Counted from the stretch's first letter, positions 1-10,989 are shown. The stretch: 64,000 nucleotides of DNA from Batillaria attramentaria (GCA_018292915.2 JACVVK020000228.1:382501-446500), one strand, 5' to 3'. Numbers and translations: made by a program. The notes: generated by a model from the sequence alone, not told the origin.

Positions 1-42
1 TAACATGATCGAGACTGGGGGAGTGAGAGAGAAACAGAGTCT

Positions 43-1182
43 TTAAAAGTCATTTTCCGATTCAGAAACACTTACACCTTGACTTTCAGACATACTGCTG
101 AGTTGAGTAGCAGTTGTCGAATCCAAATCCGATTTGGATGACTGCTTTTTGGATCCACGGAATAATTGTTTAAAACATTCTCTGAATTTTGTTCCCGTCA
201 AACAATACAGGTAAAAATTGACAGCGCTGTTACAGTACCACATAAGACTAAACAAGCTGGAAATCAAATATCTGACTGCTTTGGATAAATCGCCCTCCCC
301 ACTGGGAACTAAATAAGCAGCGTACAGAATATACACGACATATGGACCGGAAAGGATTATAATCGTCACAGAAAGAACCACCAATGTAACGGTAATAGAT
401 GATACTTTCTTTTTGCGTTCAGACCCTCGCTCTGAATAACCTGTTGACAAGTTCATACTGGCTTCCCGGACAGATACCGTTAATTTCCATAGTAACACAA
501 CATTGCTTAAAAAAAGCAAAATAAAGGGAATAAACGAAGAAATGAGAAGGTCAACTAATGACCAAACGTCAAAGAAAAACCTGTTGTATTCATCAAATGA
601 AGGTCCACAAAATGCCGCAGTGTTATTGCTTGTGTGAATTAAATCCATTCCATACAGAATATGGGAATGAAGTGCACAAAAGAATAGTGTTACTGTCACT
701 GCGAAAATCTTTGATTTTTTTCGCGTACAAATCACTTTCACGCGATGTGGCCAAATAACTGATGCAGCTCTCTGTACCGTCATAGCCACAAGTAGCCAGG
801 GGGACAAGACGCCGGTTGTGTAAGCTATAAATACTATCATTTTACACGAAATACTGCTCATTGATATAACGTTTGTTCCAAATGCACGATACCAAAAAAT
901 AGTAAACAAGCCAGAGTACAAAAGACACGTATCAGATACTGAGAGGAAAAAAAAGAAGACATTCATTGCTGATCCACTTGACCTCATTCTGTGCAGAATT
1001 ACAACAGCCATAGTGTTTCCAAATGTCCCCAGAAAGAGAATCAGCGGAGAGATGATTACGATCGTTAAAACCTTAGCATCGTTAACAGCTTTCACAAGTG
1101 CACTCATTCCATCGTCAACATATACAACGGTAGACACAGAAAGGGCATTACTGACTGTTCCGTTCTCAAAAGAAAGATTCAT
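43..1182 (-). CDS. R1: class A (rhodopsin-type) GPCR, intronless coding exon
   Basis: Seven-helix plasma-membrane receptor of 379 residues, predicted to bind an extracellular ligand and signal through G proteins. Visible marks: N-terminal sequons at N2 and N7; GTFGN in TM1 (N56 = 1.50); D84 in TM2; C113 at the top of TM3 and C192 in ECL2, the expected disulfide; Q137-R138-A139 in place of DRY; P219 in TM5; P280 in TM6 with no CWxP; N322-F-Y-L-Y326 in place of NPxxY; then a Ser/Thr-rich tail ending SESENDF. The start is the ATG at 1182, matching R3; reading four codons further up reaches only GTG. Closest visible relative is R3. The family resembles molluscan FMRFamide-receptor-like and GPR139-like receptors (recalled knowledge); the ligand is unknown. 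The tail is one residue shorter than in its paralogues. The segment that carries exon 1 in the R3 unit is missing here. Confidence 0.9.
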   Translation of the reverse strand: MNLSFENGTVSNALSVSTVVYVDDGMSALVKAVNDAKVLTIVIISPLILFLGTFGNTMAVVILHRMRSSGSAMNVFFFFLSVSDTCLLYSGLFTIFWYRAFGTNVISMSSISCKMIVFIAYTTGVLSPWLLVAMTVQRAASVIWPHRVKVICTRKKSKIFAVTVTLFFCALHSHILYGMDLIHTSNNTAAFCGPSFDEYNRFFFDVWSLVDLLISSFIPFILLFLSNVVLLWKLTVSVREASMNLSTGYSERGSERKKKVSSITVTLVVLSVTIIILSGPYVVYILYAAYLVPSGEGDLSKAVRYLISSLFSLMWYCNSAVNFYLYCLTGTKFRECFKQLFRGSKKQSSKSDLDSTTATQLSSMSESQGVSVSESENDF

Positions 1183-1388
1183 TTTGAAGTGCACACTAAC
1201 CGAACGTTCTCTTCTCGGACAAAGGAGTTGACTGAAGACTTCTCGGGTGATTATTGAGTGTAATTCTCACTATAGCGGTTGATTACTGACTGGGTGTCGT
1301 CTAGGTGGAACGTAGAACCTCTGATGTTGTTCGGGGCTAAGTAATCACATAAAGCTTGGTAATAATTCACCTTCCTCGTTCAAATCTG
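1183..1388 (-). promoter_or_regulatory. R1 5' UTR with 3' splice site
   Basis: On the minus strand a pyrimidine tract TTCTTTCTTTCCAG ends at 1386 and is followed by about 200 nt leading to the R1 ATG. The same acceptor lies at the same distance in R3 and R2. This implies a spliced 5' UTR, with an intron upstream of a single coding exon. Confidence 0.6.
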
Positions 1389-1532
1389 GAAAGAAAGAAC
1401 AGAATTTTGACACAACCTATGTGGTCAACTTTCCATTTAAAAAGAATTTAGACATAGAGGAACATTATTTACATTTCATATCAGTCTGCTTCATATCCAG
1501 TTGCGAGACAATTGCTTGTTTTTTTCTGTTTT

Positions 1533-1567
<35 letters not shown>

Positions 1568-2259
1568 CTTTGTTTTGTTTTTTTTCTGGTTGCCCTGTCG
1601 TGATGGAAAAGGACGTTAAACTCCCAAACACCCACCCACCCTCTTTACTAAAGTTTCATAATTATTTCTCGTCTAGCGACCGGTCAATACCCTGTGTGTG
1701 AGATGCGATGCGCGCTCTATTCGCCAGTAGATGTCAGCATTTCGCCGGAGAAAGACGCGTAGGTACATAAACAGGTAAGGATTTTTTTTCATGATCTCAT
1801 TCAGGCCTACATCGATATAACTAAGTCTTTTACCCTGTGTAAAGGAGAAGGGTGTGTCCTTTCAGTGTCATTACCTTACACCCTGTGTCGCTGTTTACCA
1901 AACAAACAAAGTCGGTCACACCGGCTCTCACTCTGTAGACAACTGGGGTTTTCTTGGCAGTATTTTGGTGTAAAGTGACTGCATTCCATCTGAAAATACA
2001 TAACAGTAAGGTGCCAAATCCCACATGCTGGCCTACAGATACTTTTGCATTCAATACACTCGTTTAGGGCCGAAAGATCTCTCTCGCGTTTAGAATGAAA
2101 CGTATTTTGGGGAGGAACAATATGGGGACCACTGCGGGTTTTGCCGTTCCAGCGGGAAGCAGCGCGCCTTATAGATGTTGACAATAAGTTCAGTCGTTGT
2201 TCTGCCGAAAGAAATCATAACACCACCAAGACTAGCAAACAAAAAAAGTTTTTAACAGT

Positions 2260-2262
<3 letters not shown>
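1389..2262. other. R1 upstream flank (unit sequence)
   Basis: No gene seen. Holds a (TTG)n tract at about 1533-1567, a SINE 3' tail at 1594-1640 and a stretch at 1800-2180 shared with 15.4-15.65 kb and 41.7-42.05 kb. Near 2181-2185 the homology jumps: about 1.1 kb present in the two other units, including the candidate exon 1, is absent. Confidence 0.6.
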
Positions 2263-2309
<47 letters not shown>

Positions 2310-2372
2310 GTGGTGGAAAAGGACGTTAAACCCCCAAACACCCACCCACCCCTCTCTCTCTCTCTCTCTCTC
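2263..2372 (+). repeat. (CT)n tracts around a SINE 3' tail
   Basis: About 45 bp of CT, then the SINE family I end (GTGGTGGAAAAGGACGTTAA, then CCCACCC), then a second short CT tract. Confidence 0.85.
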
Positions 2373-2669
2373 TGCAATTGTCTAAGTGTTTGTCCAACTT
2401 TCAGTACTGGATCTTAGTTACCATAGAGATTAAGTGGAGATGATTATCCAGACAAAATTCAAACACTACATTCCAAGGTTGAGACTAATCATTTTGAAAT
2501 TTAGCGGACACATTTTATAGGAAAAAGGATTAAGTTTTCAAGAAGAAAAAGAAAATAACATGGAAAATAATTTTACTATATTTTGTTGTTGTTTCTTGTT
2601 TGTCAGAAATTCAGTTGACAGCCATTAGCAACAATGAATGGCAGAGAAAAAGATGGCCCATAAAGTGTA

Positions 2670-2730
<61 letters not shown>

Positions 2731-3052
2731 CATTGGTAAAACTATCTAAATAATCGTAAAAAATATTATACTAAGTAATTTATTTCACCGATTACAATAT
2801 ATTTTTGGCAAATAGCTGTGCACTAATTTAGGGATGACAGCTAGGGCTTTTTACTTTGCTATAATCCGTAACTACATAATTCATGAATATATGATTTAGT
2901 GTTTGAGGAAATAGGAAATGATTGTCAGAATTCGCAGCTTTTTTTTTTTTTGGGGGGGGGGGGGGGGCGGTCTATATTATTGCCGGTAATACAGGACAGA
3001 ATTAGCATTAATTGCCACATAAATTTGTCGACCGCAGAATTCTAGCTGGTTT
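2373..3052. other. Shared unit flank with (GT)n
   Basis: No gene seen. AT-rich sequence repeated at 16.85-17.5 and 43.3-43.98 kb, and in part at 25.7, 33.8, 51.5 and 56.9 kb. It contains a (GT)n tract at 2672-2727 and a T11/G16 homopolymer block at 2940-2967. Confidence 0.65.
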
Positions 3053-3096
3053 ATTATCTAGACGAAAATGTAAATATTTGAATATGATAAGTATAC

Positions 3097-3141
<45 letters not shown>

Positions 3142-3327
3142 AAGCTGTTACGTTGAACGGTTGTTCCTGGAATTCCTTTCTGCAGATGTGGGCGCAAAGA
3201 AAAGAACATCCAGCAAGGCTTCAGGCTCGCCTGTCACCTCCTGCTGCAGGTGATGAGTCAAGTGGGCAAGTCCAGTATTATCACAGTTCGTTCAGGAAGA
3301 GGAGATGCGGCATTGTACTTTTTAACA
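3053..3327 (+). repeat. Recurrent (GA)n-linked block, copy 1
   Basis: A (GA)n tract at 3101-3139 followed by a conserved segment of about 190 bp. It has a splice-acceptor-like TTTCTGCAG before ATGTGGGCGCAAAG and the direct-repeat-rich CACCTCCTGCTGCAGGTGATG. Copies lie near 17.56, 26.07, 34.1, 43.99, 51.83, 52.51 and 57.38 kb. Frames differ between copies, so it is probably not coding now. Confidence 0.75.
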
Positions 3328-3759
3328 AGTCTTATCATATAGCGCGCAGGGCTGGCCGGGCTCGGACTGTTAAGAGTTAATATCAATACAGTACGCGGCG
3401 TACGCTGTATCGAGCGACACAGTCATCGTGTCCATAAACTTACCACAGTAACAACTGCCGGGAAAAACTTGAATAGGAATAAACATTTGCAAGTAACACT
3501 GTTATTAATATGGTAGGATCTCCTGCAGTTTCTGCCTTGTTTCCATCGTCAGTGATTTCAGCTTATGGAAGATTTTAATATCACAATTAGTGTACAGTGT
3601 CCGTTAATACATGGTCAGCGGCGATCAGTCTCGCCATAACTATACATTGTAATAGTGGCTGCGACAAGTCAGCCAGGTGCTGGCAGCACGCGAAAATAAA
3701 TAACAAAAACACTTAATTATACAAGAAGTCACAGAGAGCAAATAGAGCTTACATGATTA
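3328..3759. other. Unit distal flank
   Basis: No gene seen. The GTACGCGGCGTACRCTGTA / GAGCGACACAGTC segment recurs at 26.88, 36.13 and 44.96 kb. At 3365-3380 the site is uninterrupted where the 44.6-kb copy carries an insertion flanked by TTAA. Confidence 0.6.
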
Positions 3760-4952
3760 CTTCGAATGGTTTGCATGGTTTACGGCCGATAAATAAGTAT
3801 GCCCGTTGCAGCGGAGTTCTGCATTCAGTTGTTGTTTGTTGTCAACGGTTTCTGTTGCACGGGTGGTAGTTAGCAGTGTGTTACGATGAGATCTCTATTG
3901 CACGGCCAGGGCAGCTTCTAGTATGTTCGGTTAGCTCACTTCTGACCGCTTGACCAGTGTCCTTGCCCATTTGCCGCCAGATCTGGCAAGGGTAGCCGCT
4001 TCGATGTGGTCTTAGCTCGACGCTAAGGGGTAAGTGGGTGGGTGTTCGGGGGTTTTAACGTCCTTTTCCACCACATACGTGTGATATCAAAGACGGGTCC
4101 ACGATGAAGATCTGTTCAGTCAGCTGGATACAGTGCCGAGGAAGACTTCCTGACGTTGTGGTTTTCATGGGTTGGACTGGTGGGTTGTTGTTCAGCGTGC
4201 CGTTTTGGGTGCGAGTGGCGGGGCGGGGCAGGGTTACAGTTGTGTCGGGGTCGGAGTGGGGTTGAGGGTTACTGGTTTGAGTGCGCCAGTGTGCACATCG
4301 CGCTGTTTTGTTTGTCTGCCCATAAGGTCATATGTAGCTAAGGTCTGGTATTTAGTTATGTTAATTGCCTTTTCATAACTGTAGTTCATTTATCACTCTT
4401 ACGGCAGCTATTTGTCATTGTCGCGGGGGAATTCTTCGGTCGACCAAAGCGTAACGACTAAAGGGGAAGGTAGAGGTAACTTAACTTGTGAAGTTGGAAA
4501 TGAGGCTGACTTGGGCCTGTAGGCCTTTCTTCCTTTCTTGTTCCTATCCGTCTCCTGCCTGGGACGACCGCCTTGTGTGCATGCCGCTGGCTGTGACGTA
4601 CGTTTCCAGCAAGGCTGCCGGTTCGAATCCGCGGGGCCAGGGCTGCCAACTGTGTGGAGGAGCAGCGTACTGCGAGGGACTGCTAGGTGGAGTCAGGCGG
4701 TTGTGCCGCTAGACGAGGGGAGTCTTGTGTGCGTTTTCCCCCACCGTGACCTCCGGTAACCCCTCTCACTGTATCTTTCGCGCATCATAGTTTGTCCTTT
4801 CTCGGGCTTATTCAATATATTTATTTGAGTCTAGCTTTCGATTAGACATAAAATTGTAAATATTATTCATTCGCTAGTTGAGAGTGTGTCTGCAGGCGTA
4901 TATGCGTGCGCGTGTCCGTGCGAGAGCGTACTGTTTGAGTGCACGTGTGACA
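3760..4952 (+). mobile_element. Diverged solo LTR, relative of 34959-36128
   Basis: Collinear but diverged match to the solo LTR at 34959-36128. Shared segments include GACCGC..GACCA..GTCC, AGCTCRACGCTARGGG and the 3' end GTGCGAGAGCGT..GTGTGACA. The 3' terminus TGTGACA at 4946-4952 is clear; the 5' boundary is approximate and no target duplication was found. A SINE family I tail (minus strand, about 4028-4110) is inserted in it. Open frames inside it are incidental. Confidence 0.6.
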
Positions 4953-5049
4953 TAAACAAATGAAACAGCAGTAAAAGTAAACACTGGGGCATACAACATT
5001 TGACAAAATGAATAGTCTACAATTTGAAAAGATCTTTATTCTGTTTTTG

Positions 5050-5054
<5 letters not shown>

Positions 5055-5106
<52 letters not shown>
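5055..5106. repeat. (CT)n microsatellite
   Basis: About 52 bp of uninterrupted CT/TC. Confidence 0.95.
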
Positions 5107-5112
<6 letters not shown>

Positions 5113-5480
5113 TCCCAAGATAAATTGAATGTAACTCCTCGTTTTTTGAGTCAATCAGAGACAATGACAGTTGCAATCAACGGTAGATTCTGACCGAAAT
5201 GCCATTCTGCAACCTCGCCGTTGCTATAGTACAAAGTTAAAAGTAAGCTAAGGAACACATGCACACTACAGACATTCCATGTAACCCAAATACAAGAAGG
5301 CAACGAATAAGAGTAAATACGTGAAGTAATAACTGTTGTAAACTGGTCTATTACACTGAAAAAAAAGCCTGTTAAAAAGGCAAAAAGCGAAGCGGGTGAC
5401 GTCAGGTGGACAGGCAACGAATTCCAAAGACTGGCCCAAAAAAGGATAGACTGGATTTGTACATGTCAGTTCTGGGGCGA
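5107..5480 (-). mobile_element. LINE 3' UTR-like remnant
   Basis: Similar to 38.92-39.1 kb: the AACCTYGCCGTTGCTA..ACAGTAC..AAAAGTAAGC segment and ATACAAGAAGGCA are shared. On the minus strand this resembles the 3' end of a CR1/L2-type LINE ending in GTCATTGTC repeats. Inference from the shared structure. Confidence 0.4.
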
Positions 5481-5945
5481 GAAAAGCTAAACTGACCTTG
5501 AATAACGGGATTTTTTTTTTTTTTTTTTTTTAATATACGTCAACATCAGCAATACATCTTAGTTTGGATAACATGTCGAGATTGTGGGAGACAGTCTTAG
5601 AGACACAGTTAATATGATTGCCATTTGAACAGGTTGTCCACGGTAACCCCAAACAAGTGATGTTGCGTATAGCTACTGCTTTTGACGTGTGGTTATGACC
5701 ACTGATTCAGTCCTTTTTTTTCCCCCTTTTTTTTTTTTGTTGTTGTTGTTGTCTTTTTTGTCTTTTTTTTTTTTTTTTTTTTTTTGGGGGGGGGGGGGGG
5801 GTGGTAATATCATGTGATTACTATCAAACCAGGCAGACACTTCGGACAAGTAAGGTTTGAAAAAAAGAGGTGTTTACTGAATTCGGCAAGTAACTTTTGA
5901 GTTTTTCCATTAGGATGTTTTGACTTAGTAGGCCAAACGCTTTCT

Positions 5946-5979
<34 letters not shown>
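5481..5979. repeat. Homopolymer-rich intergenic stretch ending in (GA)n
   Basis: No gene seen. Poly-T at 5510-5531, T/G runs at 5717-5801 and (GA)n at 5947-5979. The (GA)n ends only a few bases beyond the R2 stop codon. Confidence 0.85.
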
Positions 5980-5980
<1 letters not shown>

Positions 5981-5981
5981 T

Positions 5982-7324
5982 TTAGAAGTCGTCATTCTCC
6001 GATTCATTAACGCTTACCACTTGACTTTTAGACACCTTGCTGAGCTGGGTAACAGGTGTTGAATCCCATTCAGATCGAGATGGCTGTTTTATAAATCCAA
6101 GAAACAGTCCTTTAAAAGTTTCCCTGAACTTTGTGCCCGTCAAGCAGTAGAGGTAAAAATTAACGGCGCTGTTGCTGTACCATAACATACTGAGTAATGT
6201 GTACAGAAAACCTGTGACTGCTCGTGTCACATCATCCCGGGAACTTACATCAGGGATAAAATAAGAATTGTAAAGAATAAACAAAGCGTATGGACTGGAA
6301 AGGATTAGAAACACAACAGAGAGGACCACCAATGTAACTGTAACAGACGACACTTTCTTTGTGCGTTCAGACCCTCGCTCTGAATGACCTGTTGACAAGT
6401 TCATGTTGGCTTCTCGCACAGATGCCACCAATTTCCTTATTAATACAGTGTTGCTTACGGCAAGACAAAGAAACGGAATAAACGACGAAATGAGAAGATC
6501 AACTAGTGACCAGGTATTGTAGAAAAAATCTCGGTATTTGAGAATCGGAAAACCGCAACTTTTTGTAGTACTGTTGTTTGTATATTTAATATCGAATCCA
6601 TACAGAATATGAGCATGGAGTGCACAAAAAAAATAAAGTTATTGTCACCGTAAATACTTGTGATTTTTTTCGGGTACAAATCAATTTAACTCGATGTGGC
6701 CAAACAACCGAAGCAGCTCTCTGTACCGTCATAGCAACCAGTAGCCATGGGGACAAGATCCCTGATCTGTAAATTGTGAACACTGATACTTTGCACGAAC
6801 ATCTGCTCAGGCTTCCAATGTTTATTCTAGATACTCGGAGCAAGAAGCTCTTAAGCAATCCTGTGTACAAAAGACATGTATCAGATATCGCGATGACAAG
6901 AAAAAAAACATTCATTGCTGATCCACTTGACCTCATCCTTAGGGCGAAAAATCCCAGGGCTTCCAAAAAGCTGGTCTCTGGTTGGTCAATTCTCGGCATG
7001 ACCAGTATGACCGATAGGCCTGCAGTGAGTGAAAGTCGCTTGCACACTGCTATTTTGCTCAGATCCTGGGAATGGTATTTGCAGGGTCAAGGGGTAGTGT
7101 TTCCACGGAATAGCGGGAAGTCCCTTCTCAGCCATTGCCTTGACGACGATCATGATGTTTCCAAACGTCCCCAGAACGAGAATCAGTGGAGCTAGGATTA
7201 TGCCGACCAGATCCCTAGCATTGTGAATAGTTCTCACCAGTGTACCCTCTTCATCGTCAGAACTCATAACGGTAGACATGGAAAATACACTGCTGACGGT
7301 TCCGTTTTCAAGAGAAAGATTCAT
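5982..7324 (-). pseudogene. R2: class A GPCR broken by insertion and frameshift
   Basis: Clade A receptor, same family as R1 and R3. The N-terminus (ATG at 7324, NLS and NGT sequons, GTFGN in TM1) is intact. Between TM1 and TM2 about 200 bp of foreign sequence (6941-7143) replaces the V-I-L-H stretch and brings a stop codon. Reading resumes at RMRSSGSAMNVFF and covers TM2-TM4, with VQRAASVVWPHR. An adenine run near 6627-6634 then shifts the frame by one. The last part (TM5-TM7, NSAVNFYLYCLTGTKFR, tail ending NESENDDF) is open to the stop at 5982. All seven helices are still recognisable, so the loss looks recent. The exon-1/TATA module at 10895-10949 still lies upstream. Confidence 0.85.
6941..7143. 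repeat. Inserted segment duplicated at 8083-8284
   Basis: About 200 bp nearly identical to 8083-8284, same orientation, inserted in the R2 coding exon. On the minus strand it reads from KAMAEKGLPAIP to a stop after HTGHAEN. The nearby second copy follows a SINE tail. Confidence 0.85.
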
Positions 7325-7507
7325 CTTGAACTTCAAATCAAATATTTTGTGTGTGTCGCCAAAAAAAAAATAAATAAATAAATAAATAAAAATGGTAAAG
7401 TATAGATGTATTAAGTTTCAACACTATGGCGGCAGTGTATGCCTGGGTTGTTCCCAGCAGGAATTACGTAAAGCTTGGCGACGTTCCGCTTCCTTTGTTG
7501 AAATCTG
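7325..7507 (-). promoter_or_regulatory. R2 5' UTR with 3' splice site
   Basis: The minus strand reads CCTTTCTTTTCCAG then ATTTCAACAAAGG, with the exon beginning at 7504. This is homologous to the acceptors of R1 and R3. An (AAAT)n stretch at 7360-7390 lies inside the UTR. Confidence 0.55.
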
Positions 7508-7615
7508 GAAAAGAAAGGACATATGACAGAACAGTACCTTTCAACAATCTGAACGTGTTACAATTTGCCTCAAACAGCAATAATTATTTACAGCTTAGTG
7601 CTTGAACTGAAATAC

Positions 7616-8057
7616 AGGGGATTTGGTCTAGTGGTTAAGGCATCCGACTTCGGATCCTGAGCTGCCAGGTTCGAGTCCCCGGTGGGCAGGAATATGGTGG
7701 GATTTTTCCTTCCCATATCGAGTCAAATCCATGTGCAGACTCGTTTGCGGTGCCTGTCTCGCCTTCGTGTACACACGCACGCACTTACATCAAGTGTGCA
7801 CGCTAAAAATCCCACGTTCATCTTTCGAAGAAGAGTAGGCTGTGGCCGGTGGCGTGGTAAACAAAATAATAAAATACTGTCGCACGCACCAGAGTGAATA
7901 GCAGGGTGGAGGTTTGCACATAAAGTAGCGCTTAGCGGCAGCAGGCTTTCACTGCTTCGTCCTCCAGCCCTGCGGCGCCGTGAGCATTTCAGCAGAGATG
8001 GATACGTGCGCCGAGGAGAAGTCTACCATACCATACCATACCATACCATACCATACC
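7616..8057 (+). mobile_element. tRNA-derived SINE, family III, with (ACCAT)n tail
   Basis: The head has Pol III boxes: A box TGGTCTAGTGG at about 7624 and B box GGTTCGAGTCC at about 7668. A body of about 330 bp follows, ending in seven CCATA/ACCAT units at 8026-8057. The long body and pentamer tail mark it as a SINE, not a tRNA gene. Confidence 0.75.
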
Positions 8058-8082
8058 AAATATTCAGCATGGCAAAATTAGG

Positions 8083-8284
8083 TCGAAAGATCCCAGGGCT
8101 TCCAAAAAGCTGGTCTCTGGTTGGTCAATTCTCGGCATGACCAGTATGACCGATAGGCCTGCAGCGAGTGAAAGTCGCTTGCACACTGCTATTTTGCTCA
8201 GATCCTGGGAATGGTATTTGCAGGGTCAAGGGGTAGTGTTTCCACGGAATAGCGGGAAGTCCCTTCTCAGCCATTGCCTTGACC
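8083..8284. repeat. Second copy of the segment inserted in R2
   Basis: Near-identical to 6941-7143; only a few differences were seen. It sits just after the SINE tail and ends at the same CCATTGCCTTGAC. Confidence 0.85.
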
Positions 8285-8355
8285 GAAAGCGGGCCAGTTG
8301 ATAAAACAGTCCACACCTGAGACGCACTCGGGCAGTCGGGTGCTATTTGACTGGC

Positions 8356-8392
<37 letters not shown>

Positions 8393-8844
8393 CTGACCCT
8401 CTGACATCTGCATTTCATTGAAAGAAAGGTTGTGGATATGTGAGATGCAAGTTTTGGTTGTACGGTACAGGACTGAATCTCGGGCTTATGGTTCTTGGGC
8501 TCTTATCTGTCTAAGCTTTGTTGGTGTGCATGTTTACTTCGTTGCTCGATCCCACTGAGCGTTTGGCACTTCCTGCTCACTGTGTCAGCGGATCTCACGC
8601 TAAAACTGAAAAAGGCGGGAATCGTGTATACTGTCAGTAGGGGAGACGTTTGACGATGTGCATACGCTGTTTTCTTTGTATTGTCGTTGTCGTTGATTTT
8701 TTTCTGTAACTTGAGCCGGAAATTTCATGTGACCAGCTCTGCCTAAAGAGAACTTGCTGGTGGCAGTGGACGGTTTTCTCGGCAGTGACAGACACACCCC
8801 CAAAAGGCGAAGGCAGTTCCAAAAAAAAAAAAAAAAAAAAAAGG

Positions 8845-8876
<32 letters not shown>

Positions 8877-8979
8877 GAGGTCGTCTGCCTAGACCGGCCT
8901 CCGTCGATTCATGCATGCCAAGAAAAACAAGACGAAAACTAAAACCTAAACACGTAAAAAATTCGATGAATCAGTAAGT
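8285..8979. other. Intron/intergenic stretch with simple repeats
   Basis: No gene seen. (GT)n at 8359-8391; A22 then G32 homopolymers at 8821-8875. Confidence 0.7.
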
Positions 8980-10040
8980 TTGAAGTATTTTGAAATGGTA
9001 GAGCTCACAATACAAGCCGGAGAACGTTAAAACTACAAAAAAGAAGAAGACAAACTGGGGCTGCATTTGATCATGACACCAGTGACAGAGAAGGCTGTCA
9101 CGGAGAGGTTCACGTCGGATGACGAAGCAAATGACGTCAAGTAATTTGACGTAGAACACAAGTCATTTAAGTCCGTAGTGGACAGAGATACGGAGAGCGT
9201 TATGACCTAAATCGGAGATAAGTTGTACTGAACTGAGAATAAACGATTAGTACGAGATACATAAACGAAGATTAATGTGAGGTTACGACTGACTTCGGAT
9301 GATGCACGTTGATGATAGTCCCGCGGCCCGGCGTATAATCAGTTTTAGTCTAGAGCTAAGACTCAGACTAGTGTGCATTTTGTTTCATGCATCTGGGTCA
9401 AACGAATTAGCGATAACTGTCAGTGATATCGTACGCTGTTTGTGTCATTTGGGACAAGGGCCTAAGCGTCGTGGATTTTCTTCTGCTGACTTTTTTACTT
9501 GCTGATCTTTTACTTTGGCGAAATGGAAATGTATTCTAATATGCAGCAACTTTTCGTCGGCTGCCAAAGACTTACACACACTGTATAATGTTCGAAATGA
9601 TACAAACCGGGAAAACACGGAACCTGACGTAGAATTGGAAAACAAGATCGACCTTGTGGAGAAACCTGGGTCGAGTTATTTGAGTTTCCTGGTGGATGAC
9701 AAAACAAAATAATGACGTCATGCATGTTGACATGGAACATGATTCCTTTCAGTCGTCTGGGGCCAGAGCCACGGAGAGCGTTAGAACCTAAGTCGGAGAT
9801 AGGCTCGACTAAGCCCAGACTAAATGATTAGTACGAGGTACATAAACTATGACTAAGGCGAGTATACGACTGATTTAGGGCTTTAAGCGTTGATACACAC
9901 TGACACACTTTGAGACTAGAGCTAATTAACTCTCAGACTAGTGTGCCCTTTGTGTCATGCGCCTGAATCTAACCGTACGCCTGCTCGCAGTTTCCGTGAT
10001 ATTTGTTAGTCGATAACTGTCAGTGTTGTCGTACGCTGTT
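8980..10040. repeat. Tandem duplication, period about 0.6 kb
   Basis: 8990-9440 and 9590-10040 are diverged direct copies. Shared landmarks are CGGAGAGCGTTA (9190 and 9773), GATTAGTACGAG, CAGACTAGTGTGC and GATAACTGTCAGTG followed by GTCGTACGCTGTTT. No coding frame is conserved between the copies. Confidence 0.7.
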
Positions 10041-10602
10041 TGGTAAGTTGAGCCCCTCAGCTCAAGTCAAGTTTTCCGAGAGCAGCCCACACTTCTCTCC
10101 TTGAATGTTTCCGAGAGTTAGAGTGCAAGCAGAACCTCTATTCTGGCAGAGCGTGTCGCCCGAGGTAGAGTCGATCTGGTGTGATTAGACAGTAACTAAT
10201 TCCCAGTACGGACCTTCTCTCCTCGAGTTTGAAATGGTCTAAAGTCTGTACCAAACTCCTTTCTCTTCGAGTGTTTCCGAGAGTTGAGCCGCAGCCAAAT
10301 GTCTTTCCTAACATTTCCCGTGGTTTCTGGTAACTTAAACCACAACCTCTCTCTCTCTGACTGATCTTGGGCAGCGAGCAGGCTCTCAAGGATTGCTGAA
10401 TGTCTTATAAATGTGGCAGACAATCTAGTTGAAGACCTCGGGCATGTAGTCAGGGACGTTTTGCCAGTCAAACTTTGATTTGACATGCGGGTCTTACTGA
10501 TTGGTTACTAGCGCCTGTTATATATCGTGCTAACATGGTTTTACTGGGGCAGTAGACGCTCTACGTTTAGGGAAAGGAAGCTGTCCTGGGGGAAGGAAAA
10601 CT
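10041..10602. other. Unassigned stretch in the R2 intron
   Basis: Repeated TTTCCGAGAG motifs occur every 50-180 bp. No feature or credible coding frame was recognised. Confidence 0.4.
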
Positions 10603-10694
10603 TTAACTCTTTGACGACGGAGCGCAATTTCTGACGCACGATTTCCTATAGGAAATCGTGCGTCAGAAATTGCGCTCCGTCGTCAAAGAGTTAA
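10603..10694. mobile_element. Perfect 92-bp palindrome (foldback MITE candidate)
   Basis: Two 46-bp arms with no spacer, centred on CCTATAGG, with no mismatch found. Both outer ends are TTAACTCTTTGACGACGGAG. TTAA ends suggest a piggyBac-type target site (inference). Confidence 0.85.
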
Positions 10695-10894
10695 TCTCTA
10701 ACCAAACCAAGCAGAGTTGGAGTGATGTCTGTGCCCTCGGAGACGTAGTGTGACTCCATTGTTAATACGGATTTCGAACAAATAAGTTGAATTGAAATGT
10801 AGTGTAAATTCTTGGAACACAAACACTCTTTCTACAATAATCACACCCGTTGTTTAACTTGGAAAAGAGTATTAGAGATGTACAGAACACTCAC

Positions 10895-10949
10895 CACCTT
10901 CCAATGCTAAAACAGTTTCGAGGACAAAGGCGGTGTAGTAGATTTTATA
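10895..10949 (-). promoter_or_regulatory. R2 TATA box, short first exon and splice donor
   Basis: On the minus strand: TATAAAAT at 10949-10942, about 30 nt to a likely start site, a short exon ending GCATTGGAAGGTG, then donor GTGAGT (10894-10889). The module recurs almost unchanged at 25240-25297, 33307-33361 and 51019-51073, each upstream of a receptor. No ATG-led product; the exon is non-coding 5' UTR. Confidence 0.6.
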
Positions 10950-10988
10950 GATGAAGCAAGTTACAAAATGCTATCCTTGTGTCAGTTC

Positions 10989-10989
<1 letters not shown>

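Noticed and set aside
43..1194. Longer N-termini for R1 and R3 starting at GTG
   Set aside because: The upstream starts are not ATG, and the ATG positions align across paralogues.
3183..3380. Frame beginning MWAQRKE in the recurrent block as a gene
   Set aside because: Frame and length differ among the eight copies.
4156..4378. Small open frames in 4.1-4.8 kb
   Set aside because: They lie inside the diverged LTR and are not kept in its relative.
8026..8057. CRISPR-like or coding tandem array (ACCAT)n
   Set aside because: A pentamer SINE tail without spacers.
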